Below, piece after piece: positions 6,969 to 14,530 of a DNA stretch of 33,457 bases. The number at the start of each line of letters is the position of its first letter. Position 1 is the stretch's first letter. The stretch spans positions 1-33,457 of the forward strand of contig JANLQP010000028.1 of the NCBI GenBank assembly GCA_031367895.1. The letters run 5' to 3'. The notes under the pieces are model-generated. The model was not told where the DNA came from and made no database searches. It worked only from the letters and a program-made list of their open reading frames with translations. The translations under genes were made by a program, and so were the position numbers. The DNA is from Ga0077555 sp031367895 (GTDB lineage Bacteria > Pseudomonadota > Alphaproteobacteria > Rhizobiales > Hyphomicrobiaceae).

Positions 6969-8195
6969 ATGAGCACGAAGCCAGCTGGTAAGCCTGCCCT
7001 CGACGGCATCCGCGTCGTCGACCTCACGCAGTTCGAGGCCGGCACCTCGATCACCGAGACGCTGGCGTGGCTTGGTGCCGACGTGATCAAGGTCGAAAAT
7101 CCGATCGGCGGCGAGCAGGGCCGCAATGCGTCGTCCGAGCGGAAGGACGCCGACAGCTACTATTTCATGCTGCTCAACGCCAACAAGAAGTCGGTGACGC
7201 TCAATCTCAAGGACAAGCGCGGCAAGGAGATGCTGCGCAAGATGATCGCCAAGGCCGACATCTTCGCCGAAAACTTTGCGCCGGGCGTGATCGAGAAGCT
7301 CGGTTTCTCCTATGAAGAAGTCGCCAAGATCAACCCGCGCATCATCTACGCGACGGTGAAAGGCTTCGGCAAGGGCAGCCCCTACGAGAAGAACCTGGCG
7401 TTCGACATGATCGCGCAGGCAGCCGGAGGCGTCATGTCGATCACGGGCGAGGCGGATGGGCGGCCGATCAAGCCCGGCGTGACGCTCGGCGATACCGGCA
7501 CGGGCCTTCATGCGGTCATCGGTGTGCTGGCGGCGCTGTTCCAGCGCACAGTCACCGGCCGCGGCCAGAAGATCGAGGTCGCCATGCAGGACGCGATGGT
7601 CAACTATTGCCGCATCGCCTACTCGCGGCAGCTGCTCACCAACAAGGCCTGCGAGCGCAACGGCAACAGCGTCGTGCTCGGCAACGCGCCGTGCGAAGTG
7701 TTCAAGTGCAAGCCGGAAGGCCCGAACGATTACGTTTTCATCTACACGAGCCGCGCCACCAACGCCCATTGGGAACGGCTCTGCGAGGTGATCGGCCGCG
7801 AGGATCTGAAGGCGGACCCGCGCCTCGCGACGCCGCCGCAGCGCGGCAACCACGCCGCCGAGATCAACACGCACATCGAGGCGTGGACCAAGAACTTTAC
7901 CAAGTTCGAGGCGATGGAAAGGCTCGGCTCCTCCGGCGTGCCTTGCGGCGCAGTGATGGATACGAAGGAGCTGTCCGACGAGCCCTCGATGCGGGCACGC
8001 GAGATCTTCGTCGATGTTGATCACCCCGTACGCGGCAAGGTGACGATCCCCGGTTGGCCGGTAAAAATGTCGGACAGCTATGTGCCGGTGAAGGCTTCGC
8101 CGGTGCTCGGTGCCGACACCCAGACTGTCTACGCCGAGATGCTCGGGCTCTCGAAGGCCGACATCGACGCGCTGAAAAAGGATGGTGTGGTTTAG
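6969..8195 (+). CDS. CaiB/BaiF family (class III) CoA-transferase
   Basis: A class III CoA-transferase, 408 aa, that moves CoA between carboxylic acids (formyl-CoA transferase, CaiB and related enzymes); cytoplasmic. It shows the family N-terminus LDGIRVVDLTQFEAG, GADVIKVENP, FAENFAPGVIEKLGF, and LGDTGTGLHAVIGVLAAL, in which Asp175 matches the catalytic Asp of formyl-CoA transferase. ATG 6969 is supported by AGGAGG at 6955-6960 with an 8-nt spacer; the frame is open further upstream but nothing there looks coding. It lies 183 bp after the TTT binding-protein gene and probably activates the imported acid. The actual acyl substrate cannot be read from sequence. Confidence 0.95.
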   Translation: MSTKPAGKPALDGIRVVDLTQFEAGTSITETLAWLGADVIKVENPIGGEQGRNASSERKDADSYYFMLLNANKKSVTLNLKDKRGKEMLRKMIAKADIFAENFAPGVIEKLGFSYEEVAKINPRIIYATVKGFGKGSPYEKNLAFDMIAQAAGGVMSITGEADGRPIKPGVTLGDTGTGLHAVIGVLAALFQRTVTGRGQKIEVAMQDAMVNYCRIAYSRQLLTNKACERNGNSVVLGNAPCEVFKCKPEGPNDYVFIYTSRATNAHWERLCEVIGREDLKADPRLATPPQRGNHAAEINTHIEAWTKNFTKFEAMERLGSSGVPCGAVMDTKELSDEPSMRAREIFVDVDHPVRGKVTIPGWPVKMSDSYVPVKASPVLGADTQTVYAEMLGLSKADIDALKKDGVV

Positions 8196-8265
8196 TCGGG
8201 TAAGTGCAGGGGTGATGCCGTGAGTGGTCAGTCGTGAGTGGTGCGAGCGGACGCGGAGACAGGCG

Positions 8266-8466
8266 ATGTCCAGTACGGCCGATGGGACGGTGGAGGCGGA
8301 GCAACGCGTTTTGCTCGCGCGGACGGCTGCGCACCACGAAAACGACCGCTTCCTGCAGTCGGCAACCCGGCGGGATACAATCGTGATGCCCATTTTGGAG
8401 CCGATTGCGGGCATGGACGCAGACGCCAAGCGGATCGTGTTCGATATCGTGCTGATGCGGGGTTGA
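8266..8466 (+). CDS. Small hypothetical protein (66 aa)
   Basis: A short ORF between the CoA-transferase and the alpha/beta hydrolase genes, not recognised as any family. ATG 8266 is preceded by GGAG at 8255-8258 with a 7-nt spacer, and most codons end in G or C like neighbouring genes, which supports coding. The product is soluble, without signal or membrane segment, and ends IVFDIVLMRG. It may be a real small operon member or a remnant of a larger gene. Confidence 0.45.
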   Translation: MSSTADGTVEAEQRVLLARTAAHHENDRFLQSATRRDTIVMPILEPIAGMDADAKRIVFDIVLMRG

Positions 8467-8496
8467 GGCGCCCGAAGCGACCGAGCTGCAAACACA

Positions 8497-9315
8497 ATGA
8501 CACATTCGATGCTGCGAACCCTCCCCGAGCAGGTGCCGATGCGCGAAGGATTGGCCGATACGCCCGGTGCCCGCCTTTCGTATTGGGATACCGGTGGTAC
8601 GGGCGAGGTGGTCGTGCTTTCCCATCCGGCTTCGCAGTGCAGCGCCATCTGGGCCTACCAGCAGCCGGTGCTTGCGCGGGCCGGCTATCGCGTCGTCGCC
8701 TACTCACGCCGCGGCTTCAGTCGCTCCGAGGCGGGGAGCCCGGCGGATCCCGGCACCGAGGTCGGCGACATGGCGAACCTGTTCGACGCGCTCGGGGTCG
8801 ACGCTGCGCACGTGATCGGGGCGGCAGCCGGCGGCGGCGTCGCGATGCGTTTCACCGTGGCCCACCCAAAGCGGGTCAAGTCGCTGGTGCTCGCCGGCTC
8901 GATCGTCGGGCCGTCGGAGCCCGATTGGCAGGCACTCTACGCGCGGCTCGGCATCGCCGCGGTCAAGGCCCACGTTTCGACGGCGTTCATTGAGCTCGGC
9001 CCTTCCTATCGCGCGGCCAACCCGGAAGGTACGGCGCGGTTCTCGAGACTTTCGGCCGAGGCGCATCGTAACAAGCCGGGCGGCCAACCATCCGGCGTCG
9101 ACCTCAAATTCGTATCGATGCAGGCGACGCGCGTGCCGGTGCTGCTCGTCACCGGCGAGGCCGATCTCTATGCGCCGCCGCCGCTGCAGTACCTGCTTGC
9201 AGCCCATCTGCCAACCCATACGTTTGCGACGCTCCGCGCGGTCGGCCACGCGCCCTACTGGGAGACGCCGGACGAATTCAATGCTCTGGTGCTGGACTTC
9301 CTGGCACGCGCCTAA
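8497..9315 (+). CDS. Alpha/beta-fold hydrolase family protein with Ala at the nucleophile position
   Basis: A 272-aa single-domain alpha/beta-hydrolase. It has the oxyanion-loop region VVVLSHPASQCSAIW, the strand YRVVAYSRRGFSRS, an elbow, the acid Asp223 in LLVTGEADLYAPP and His251 in VGHAPYWETPDEF. The nucleophile elbow reads VIGAAAGGGVAM: the residue that should be Ser, Cys or Asp is Ala110 (codon gca at 8824-8826). Acid and base of the triad are kept. Either it is not a classical hydrolase (a lyase, isomerase or binding protein), or it uses another residue. The gene follows the CoA-transferase cluster and may work on the same compound. The start is the first ATG; 8509 is an alternative. 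No strong ribosome site is seen. Confidence 0.9.
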   Translation: MTHSMLRTLPEQVPMREGLADTPGARLSYWDTGGTGEVVVLSHPASQCSAIWAYQQPVLARAGYRVVAYSRRGFSRSEAGSPADPGTEVGDMANLFDALGVDAAHVIGAAAGGGVAMRFTVAHPKRVKSLVLAGSIVGPSEPDWQALYARLGIAAVKAHVSTAFIELGPSYRAANPEGTARFSRLSAEAHRNKPGGQPSGVDLKFVSMQATRVPVLLVTGEADLYAPPPLQYLLAAHLPTHTFATLRAVGHAPYWETPDEFNALVLDFLARA

Positions 9316-9454
9316 CGCGGCAAACACCGTAGCAGGCGCGCTGACCCAGCAATCACCGGTCGACAAGCGGCCGGACATCAGTTATCTAGCGCGCTTCTCC
9401 CACACCGTGGGTTTGCCCGTTTACGGGCCGCATGAGCTGTCGTCGCACTGCTTC

Positions 9455-9486
9455 TGGCCCGTCGGATGCCCACTTCGCATCCGGGC
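9455..9486. repeat. GGCCC-GGATGC palindromic repeat (copy 1)
   Basis: Arms ggccc and ggatgc pair with gcatcc and gggcc, with a 3-nt bulge (gtc) on one side and a 7-nt loop. The 32-bp unit is the reverse complement, with two mismatches, of the copy at 13807-13838. It lies in the gap between the hydrolase gene and rplS. Confidence 0.8.
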
Positions 9487-9549
9487 CGGGAAACTTGCGC
9501 TGACGGACCGCTCCTCTGCTTATGATGTCGAATGAAGGAAAAAAAACCG

Positions 9550-10254
9550 ATGAACATCATCCAAGAGCTCGAGCGCGAGCAGATCAAAGCCGTGCTGGCC
9601 AAGCGCGGCGTGCCGGAGTTCGGCCCCGGCGATACGCTCAAGGTCATGGTCAAGGTGATCGAGGAGGTCTCGGCCGACCCGAAAGCCAAGGGCAAGGCCG
9701 CCAAGGGCAAGGAAGCCACCAAGGATTCCGTGCGGCTGCAAGCCTACGAGGGTGTCTGCATCGCGCGCTCCGGCCACGGCATCAACGAGAGCTTCACCGT
9801 CCGCAAGATTTCCTACGGCGAAGGCGTCGAGCGCGTCTTCCCGATCTACTCCCCGTTCGTCGCCGAGATCGAGGTCGTGCGCCGCGGCAAGGTCCGTCGT
9901 GCGAAGCTCTACTACCTGCGCGGCCGCCGCGGTAAGGCTGCACGCATTGTCGAGCGCACCGACGCCCGCGCGAAGAAGCTCGCGGCTGCCTGGAAGGGCT
10001 TCAAGAAGCCGAAGGGCGAGGCGGACGCACTGACCAAGATTACGGGTATCTCGGGTGATCTCGCCAACCGGCTCATTCAGATCGGCTGCATCAAGTTCGA
10101 GCAGATCGCCAATTTCTCCGATGACGACATCGCCAACGTCGACGAGATGCTGAAGCTCGAGGGCGCGGTCGAGAAGGGCAAGTGGGTCGAGCAGGCTCAG
10201 GCGCTCGTCGCCGAGGCCGCTGCCGCCGAAGTCCCAGCCGAAGAGAAGAAATAA
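9550..10254 (+). CDS. rplS: 50S ribosomal protein L19 with a long C-terminal helix-hairpin extension
   Basis: Large-subunit ribosomal protein at the 30S-50S interface. The L19 core is clear: MNIIQELEREQIK, FGPGDTLKVMVKVIE, RLQAYEGVCIARSGHGINESFTVRKIS, GVERVFPIYSP, and RRAKLYYLRGRRGKAARI (to about residue 133). The protein is 234 aa while L19 is usually 115-130. A Lys/Ala-rich insertion occupies about 41-59. Residues about 157-222 (LTKITGISGDLANRLIQIG, FEQIANFSDDDIANVDE, KGKWVEQAQAL) look like the helix-hairpin-helix tail known on Rhizobiales L21 and NuoE-type proteins. ATG 9550 gives the canonical N-terminus; AAGGA at 9535-9539 serves it, 10 nt upstream. ATG 9532 would add six residues. A strong terminator follows. 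Confidence 0.96.
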   Translation: MNIIQELEREQIKAVLAKRGVPEFGPGDTLKVMVKVIEEVSADPKAKGKAAKGKEATKDSVRLQAYEGVCIARSGHGINESFTVRKISYGEGVERVFPIYSPFVAEIEVVRRGKVRRAKLYYLRGRRGKAARIVERTDARAKKLAAAWKGFKKPKGEADALTKITGISGDLANRLIQIGCIKFEQIANFSDDDIANVDEMLKLEGAVEKGKWVEQAQALVAEAAAAEVPAEEKK

Positions 10255-10282
10255 GGCGGTAGAACGCCTGCTTGTGATCATG

Positions 10283-10308
10283 AAATGCCCGGCTCGCGCC
10301 GGGCATTT
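10283..10308 (+). terminator. Intrinsic-terminator-like hairpin after rplS
   Basis: A perfect 11-bp stem (aaatgcccggc / gccgggcattt) with a 4-nt loop, 28 bp after the rplS stop. The stem ends in TTT, giving only a short U-tract. It probably terminates rplS. Confidence 0.7.
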
Positions 10309-10471
10309 GCGTATGTGCCGGGCGTCGATGCCGGAGGTGGCGATCCTCTGTGGACCCTGGCGATCGGAACCGCGAGCCGAAGGCAACTGCGTCGCAGCGA
10401 TGAGGGGTGGGAAGGAAGCCGAGGGCAAGACCTGAGCCGACGAACAGGAACCGGATCCCGAGACAAATGAA

Positions 10472-10499
10472 AACCGGCCCACTTTGCAGTAGGCCGGTT
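10472..10499 (-). terminator. Intrinsic-terminator-like hairpin after the distal FadL-type gene
   Basis: aaccggcc at 10472-10479 pairs with ggccggtt at 10492-10499 around a 12-nt loop. Read on the minus strand the stem ends GGCCGGTTTTC, giving a U-tract, 33 bp after the stop of the gene at 10533. Confidence 0.65.
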
Positions 10500-10532
10500 C
10501 AGAGTCGCGAGCGTTCGATCGAGACTGGACCG

Positions 10533-11891
10533 TTACTTCATCGGCTCGTAGGCAACCGGCGTATCTCCGAGTTTCATCTTCAAGCTGGCCGAGACGATAT
10601 CGACCTGGCTGTCGACCTTGCCGATGAAACGGAACGGAGCCGTACCGACAAGCGTCGTGCGATCGATGTCGTTGTCGCCGATGCCGAAGATGTGGCTGTA
10701 GGCGACGTCGAAGGCGATCTTGTCTGACCACTTGTAGGTGGCACCGATGCTGGTCCACAGGCGATCGACGTCCGGCACGCGCTGGGTGCGCTCGGTCGCA
10801 TTCTGGATCGGCGAGATCTCGTAAGCGATACCGCTGCGCAGCGTCAGCTTGTCATCGCGCTTGTATTCACCGCCGAGCGAGAACATCCAGCCATCATGCC
10901 AACCGAGCGGCAGCGAAGTGATGAGCCGGCCGTTTCCGGTCGGGCACAGCGCATTCGGACCTGTATTATCGGCGCAGACGACGTCGAGCTTCTCGACGCG
11001 GCTCCAGTGGCTCCACTCCACCGACGAAAGCACCGTCAGGCGCTCGGACGCCGCGTGCCGCAAGCTGAGGGTCACGATCTCCGGCAGGTTGATCCCGGCC
11101 TGAATGCCGGCGTTGCCGCCCAGCGTGTTCAGGATATTGCCCTGCAGGTTGTGATTGATCGATGAGCGATAACCGAGACCGATCGACGTGGCGTGCGACG
11201 GTGTCCAATTCACGCCCGCGACGAAGCCAAACCCGAAATCGTCGGCCTTGATGGCGTTGGTTTGCCCGGCAGCAGCGCCGACTGGGGAGTTCGCGGCTTT
11301 GAGCCGTCCCTCGATGCGTTCCATCTGGACGCCAACGCCGACCGAGAAGTTCGGGGCGATTTTATAGGCGAACGTCGGCGTGAAATTGTAGGTTTTGATC
11401 TCGGACGTCTGCGCGAACACCGAGCCGGCCCAATTGCGGTGCGACGGTTCGGTGACGAGCCCGAATGGCGAGTTGATGCTGATCGCTGCCACCAGCTTGT
11501 CGCTGACGCGGTAGCTCATGTACGACGCGGGAACGATCGCGTCCTTCGCGATGTTGCCGCTATTGGGGTCCAGCGCCAGCGCGGTTCCCGCCGCGTTGAA
11601 CGTGGTGCCGGTCATGTCGACACGGCCGAAGATGGCGGAGTAATGCGCCTCGGAATAGAAGCCAGCCGGAGCGTAGGCGGCGACGGCGGGATTCCAGAAC
11701 ATGCCGGAGAGACCGCCGCCCGATGCGGCGTTACCGGCGAACGACATTCCCTGGAACTCGGCCGACTGCTCGCGAACCGCAAAACCGCCGGCGATGGCCG
11801 TGGTCCCCAGCAAGACCGTCATTGTCGAAAGACCAAGGGCAGCGGCAGCCGTGCCGTTGATGATCCGATTTCGTTTGATGTGAATGCGCAT
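10533..11891 (-). CDS. FadL/OMPP1/TodX family outer-membrane transport protein (copy 2)
   Basis: Outer-membrane beta-barrel of the FadL family, which lets hydrophobic compounds (fatty acids, aromatics) cross the outer membrane. The product is 452 aa. A signal peptide ends near TTAIA, followed by GGFAVREQSAEFQGMSFAG and SGMFWNPAVAAYAP, the FadL N-terminal plug signature. The C-terminus DIVSASLKMKLGD has the alternating pattern of a last strand, then AYEPMK. Two Cys (VVCADNTGPNALC) probably form a disulfide in a surface loop. ATG 11891 has GAGGGGGA just upstream; longer in-frame starts read through non-coding sequence. It lies 315 bp downstream of, and is very similar to, the gene at 12207-13559: a tandem duplication. 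The ligand is unknown. Confidence 0.93.
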   Translation of the reverse strand: MRIHIKRNRIINGTAAAALGLSTMTVLLGTTAIAGGFAVREQSAEFQGMSFAGNAASGGGLSGMFWNPAVAAYAPAGFYSEAHYSAIFGRVDMTGTTFNAAGTALALDPNSGNIAKDAIVPASYMSYRVSDKLVAAISINSPFGLVTEPSHRNWAGSVFAQTSEIKTYNFTPTFAYKIAPNFSVGVGVQMERIEGRLKAANSPVGAAAGQTNAIKADDFGFGFVAGVNWTPSHATSIGLGYRSSINHNLQGNILNTLGGNAGIQAGINLPEIVTLSLRHAASERLTVLSSVEWSHWSRVEKLDVVCADNTGPNALCPTGNGRLITSLPLGWHDGWMFSLGGEYKRDDKLTLRSGIAYEISPIQNATERTQRVPDVDRLWTSIGATYKWSDKIAFDVAYSHIFGIGDNDIDRTTLVGTAPFRFIGKVDSQVDIVSASLKMKLGDTPVAYEPMK

Positions 11892-12206
11892 ATTCCCCCT
11901 CATGTGTTCAGCGTGTCTCACCCGTGACACGCGACACATGCGGGTGCAGTAGACCGTAGATAACCGATTCGGGAGGACGCGCCCCGCGCCAAACACGCAA
12001 CCGGTGCACAAATGCTGCACGCGTGGCTGACACGCCACAAAACGCAACCGTAAGTCTCGGATCGGGCAACCAAAAGAGGCCCAAGCGCTTCACAAAAGCG
12101 AAACGCCGGGCACAAGGCCCGGCGCATTCACCCCAACGTCCTCTTTGGTGTAGGGATAGGCGGCGACCCCTGACTTGGCCGCCTGCCTTAATGAACTCCG
12201 CCGCGG
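11892..12206. other. Intergenic region between the two FadL-type genes
   Basis: About 315 bp without a supportable gene. It holds the terminator of the upstream copy (12104-12124) and presumably a separate promoter for the downstream copy, so the two paralogues can be expressed independently. No clear -35/-10 pair was identified. Confidence 0.5.
12104..12124 (-). terminator. Intrinsic-terminator-like hairpin after FadL-type copy 1
   Basis: cgccgggc (12104-12111) pairs with gcccggcg (12117-12124) with a 5-nt loop. On the minus strand it is followed by TTTCGCTTTTG, a broken U-tract, about 83 bp after the stop of the gene at 12207. Confidence 0.65.
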
Positions 12207-13559
12207 TTACTTCATCGGCTCGTAGGCTACCGGAACGTCGCCAAAGCGATATTTTATGCTGGCCGAGACGATATCGACCTGACTATCGACCTTGCCGATG
12301 AATCGCAGGGCGGTGGCGCCCGTGCCGCTGGTCCGGTCGATGTCACCATTACCAACGCCAAAGATGTGGCTGTAGGCGAGATCGAATGCGAATTTGTCAT
12401 TCCACTTGTAAGTCGCGCCGGCGCTGGCCCACACACGGTCCATGTCAGGCACGCGTTGCGTGCGCTCGGTGGCGTTCTGGATGGGCGACTTCTCGTAGGC
12501 GAAGCCGCTGCGCAGCTTCAAGCTGTCGCTGTACATATACTCGCCACCCAGCGACGTCATCCAGCCGTCGTGCCAGCCGAGTGGCAGCGACGTGATTACC
12601 CTGCCGTCGCCAGTCGCGCCGCAGAGCACGCTCGGGCCGGTATTGCCGTTGCAGACGATGTCGAGCTTCTCGACGCGACTCCAATGGCTCCACTCGCCGG
12701 TGGCGAGAATGGTCAAGCGCTCTGTCACCGCCTGGCGCAGGCTCAGAGTCACGATTTCCGGCAGGTTGAGGCCAGCCTGGATCGCCGCGCCTTGGAAGCC
12801 GAGCGGGGTTGGAACCTGGCTGATCGTGCCTTGCAGGTTGTGGTTGATCGACGACCGGAAGCCGAGGCCGATTGACGTCGAAGCCGTCGGCGCCCAGTTG
12901 ACGCCGGCCGTGAAGCCAAAGCCGACGTCGTCGCCTTTGATGATGCTGTTCACGTCCTGGTTTGGCGCAGTTACACCGGCAGCTTGCTTGAGGCGCCCCT
13001 CAATCCGCTCGATCTGCAGCCCGACGCCGATCGAGAGCGTCGGCATCAGCTGATAAGCGAGCGTTGGCGCGAAATTGTAGGTCTTGATTTCGGATGTGCG
13101 CGCAAACGTCTGGCCGGCCCAGATACGGTTGGACGGCTCCGTCACCAATCCGAACGGCGAGTTGATGCTGAGAGCTGCGACGAGCTTCTCGCTCAGCCGG
13201 TAGCTCATGTATGACGCTGGGACGACGGCACCCTTGGCGATGTTGCCGCTATTAGGGTCCAGTGGCAGCGCGGTGCCGGCGGTGGTGAACGTATTGCCCG
13301 TCATATCGACATGGCCGAAAATCCCGGAGTAATGTGACTCCGTGTAAATGCCGACCGGCGCATAGGCTGCGATCGCCGGGTTCCAGAACATGCCCGAAAG
13401 GCCGCCGCCCGAAGCCGCGGCACCAGCAAACGACATGCCTTGGAACTCAGCCGACTGCTCGCGGACCGCGAAACCGCCAGCGTATGCCGCTCCACTCAGG
13501 GCCAGCAACGCTGCTGAGGCGCCTGACGCCAACAAAATCCCACGCGACAGACCACGCAT
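12207..13559 (-). CDS. FadL/OMPP1/TodX family outer-membrane transport protein (copy 1)
   Basis: A 450-aa FadL-type outer-membrane channel for hydrophobic substrates. The signal peptide MRGLSRGILLASGASAALLA runs to AAYA at about residue 27, and the mature protein starts GGFAVREQSAEFQGMSFAG, identical to copy 2 over this stretch. Further shared blocks are SGMFWNPAIAAYAP, VITSLPLGWHDGWM, ERTQRVPDMDRVWAS, FAFDLAYSHIFGVG, and the C-terminal VDSQVDIVSAS and VAYEPMK. A Cys pair (IVCNGNTGPSVLC) matches copy 2. ATG 13559 is served by GGAGGGG 5 nt upstream. The two copies differ mainly in loops, for example the region after IEGRLK, which suggests divergence in ligand or phage/receptor exposure. Confidence 0.94.
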   Translation of the reverse strand: MRGLSRGILLASGASAALLALSGAAYAGGFAVREQSAEFQGMSFAGAAASGGGLSGMFWNPAIAAYAPVGIYTESHYSGIFGHVDMTGNTFTTAGTALPLDPNSGNIAKGAVVPASYMSYRLSEKLVAALSINSPFGLVTEPSNRIWAGQTFARTSEIKTYNFAPTLAYQLMPTLSIGVGLQIERIEGRLKQAAGVTAPNQDVNSIIKGDDVGFGFTAGVNWAPTASTSIGLGFRSSINHNLQGTISQVPTPLGFQGAAIQAGLNLPEIVTLSLRQAVTERLTILATGEWSHWSRVEKLDIVCNGNTGPSVLCGATGDGRVITSLPLGWHDGWMTSLGGEYMYSDSLKLRSGFAYEKSPIQNATERTQRVPDMDRVWASAGATYKWNDKFAFDLAYSHIFGVGNGDIDRTSGTGATALRFIGKVDSQVDIVSASIKYRFGDVPVAYEPMK

Positions 13560-13806
13560 TTCGACCCCTCCATGTCCCCGAGCGCGACGCGCCCATCCTT
13601 CAGCAGTCCACTGGTGGAACCCTAGGCAATCGGGGCGTCACACTGCAATTACCGAATCACTCGGATTGCGCGCCGGCATGCGAATCAAAATCAACTGTGG
13701 CAATTCGGACATAATCAAGCGCCTTCGGTGAGATTGCCTCCCCGCAAAACGGCAAAAGGTGCCGGGCCGGAGCCAGACACCCTGTTCTCATCGGATCCGT
13801 ATCCAC

Positions 13807-13838
13807 GGCCCGGATGCGCAGTGGGCATCCGAAGGGCC
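13807..13838. repeat. GGCCC-GGATGC palindromic repeat (copy 2, inverted relative to copy 1)
   Basis: ggcccggatgc pairs with gcatcc and gggcc across a 3-nt bulge (gaa). It matches the reverse complement of 9455-9486 at 30 of 32 positions. It lies 75-106 bp downstream of the rpsD stop. Confidence 0.8.
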
Positions 13839-13848
13839 AAGAAAAGCC

Positions 13849-13906
13849 GGCCCGGATGCGCTCGTGCCGGAGGCGCGTCTTCGACACGACTGGCATCCGA
13901 AGGGCC
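13849..13906. repeat. GGCCC-GGATGC palindromic repeat (copy 3, with enlarged loop)
   Basis: Same arms as copy 2 (ggcccggatgc ... gcatccgaagggcc), but the 7-nt loop is replaced by about 33 nt that can fold itself (tcgtg with cacga). Within it, cgtcttcgacacgact at 13876-13891 also occurs, inverted and 15 of 16 identical, inside a different repeat family at 21751-21766. It ends 6 bp from the rpsD stop and may act in 3'-end formation. Confidence 0.75.
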
Positions 13907-13912
13907 AAAAAA

Positions 13913-14530
13913 CTAACGCGAGTAGAACTCGACCACCAGGTTCGGTTCCATATGCACCTGGTAGGGCACGTCGGCGAGCGCCGGCACCCGCAGCAGTTTC
14001 GCCTGGTACTTGTTGTGGTCGGCCTCGATGTAATCGGGAACGTCGCGCTCCGGGCTCTTGGTTGCCTCGAGCACCAGCACGAGCTGTCGCGAGACTTCCT
14101 TGACCTCGATCACGTCGCCAACCTTGCAGCGGTAGCTCGGCACCGTCACGCGGCGGCCGTTCACCGAGATGTGGCCGTGGCTGACGAACTGGCGGGCGGC
14201 GAACACCGTCGGTACGAACTTGGCACGGTAGACAACCGCGTCGAGGCGGCGCTCCAAGAGGCCGATCAGGTGCTCCGACGTCGAGCCCTTGAGGCGGGCG
14301 GCCTCATGATAAACCTTGTTGAACTGCCGCTCGGTGATGTTGCCGTAATAGCCCTTCAGCTTCTGCTTGGCACGCAGCTGCTGGCCGAAGTCCGACATCT
14401 TGCCGGCGCGGCGCTCGCCGTGCTGGCCGGGGCGGGATTGGCGCTTGTTCAGCGGGCTCTTCGAGCGGCCCCAGATGTTTTCACCCAGGCGGCGGTCGAT
14501 CTTGTGCTTGGCGCGAATGCGCTTGGTCAT
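13913..14530 (-). CDS. rpsD: 30S ribosomal protein S4
   Basis: Primary 16S-rRNA-binding protein that nucleates 30S assembly; 205 aa, the normal length. Motifs: KIDRRLGENIWGRSKSPLNKR, RPGQHGERRAGKMSDFGQQL, LRAKQKLKGYYGNI, the S4 RNA-binding domain LERRLDAVVYRAKF and QFVSHGHISVNGRRV, and the C-terminus EPNLVVEFYSR. It is the zinc-free form (no N-terminal Cys cluster), as is usual in alphaproteobacteria. It stands alone rather than in an alpha operon. Palindromic repeats start 6 bp beyond its stop codon. Confidence 0.98.
   Translation of the reverse strand: MTKRIRAKHKIDRRLGENIWGRSKSPLNKRQSRPGQHGERRAGKMSDFGQQLRAKQKLKGYYGNITERQFNKVYHEAARLKGSTSEHLIGLLERRLDAVVYRAKFVPTVFAARQFVSHGHISVNGRRVTVPSYRCKVGDVIEVKEVSRQLVLVLEATKSPERDVPDYIEADHNKYQAKLLRVPALADVPYQVHMEPNLVVEFYSR

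Larger units (their letters stand above)
13560..13912. other. Intergenic region between rpsD and FadL-type copy 1
   Basis: About 350 bp without a supportable gene. The rpsD-proximal part (13807-13906) consists of two palindromic repeat units. The remainder must hold the promoter of FadL-type copy 1; there is an AT-rich stretch around 13680-13720 but no clear promoter consensus. Confidence 0.5.

Noticed and set aside
6354..8648. 764-codon minus-strand open frame
   Set aside because: Antisense to the binding protein, CoA-transferase and hydrolase genes; no recognisable domain.
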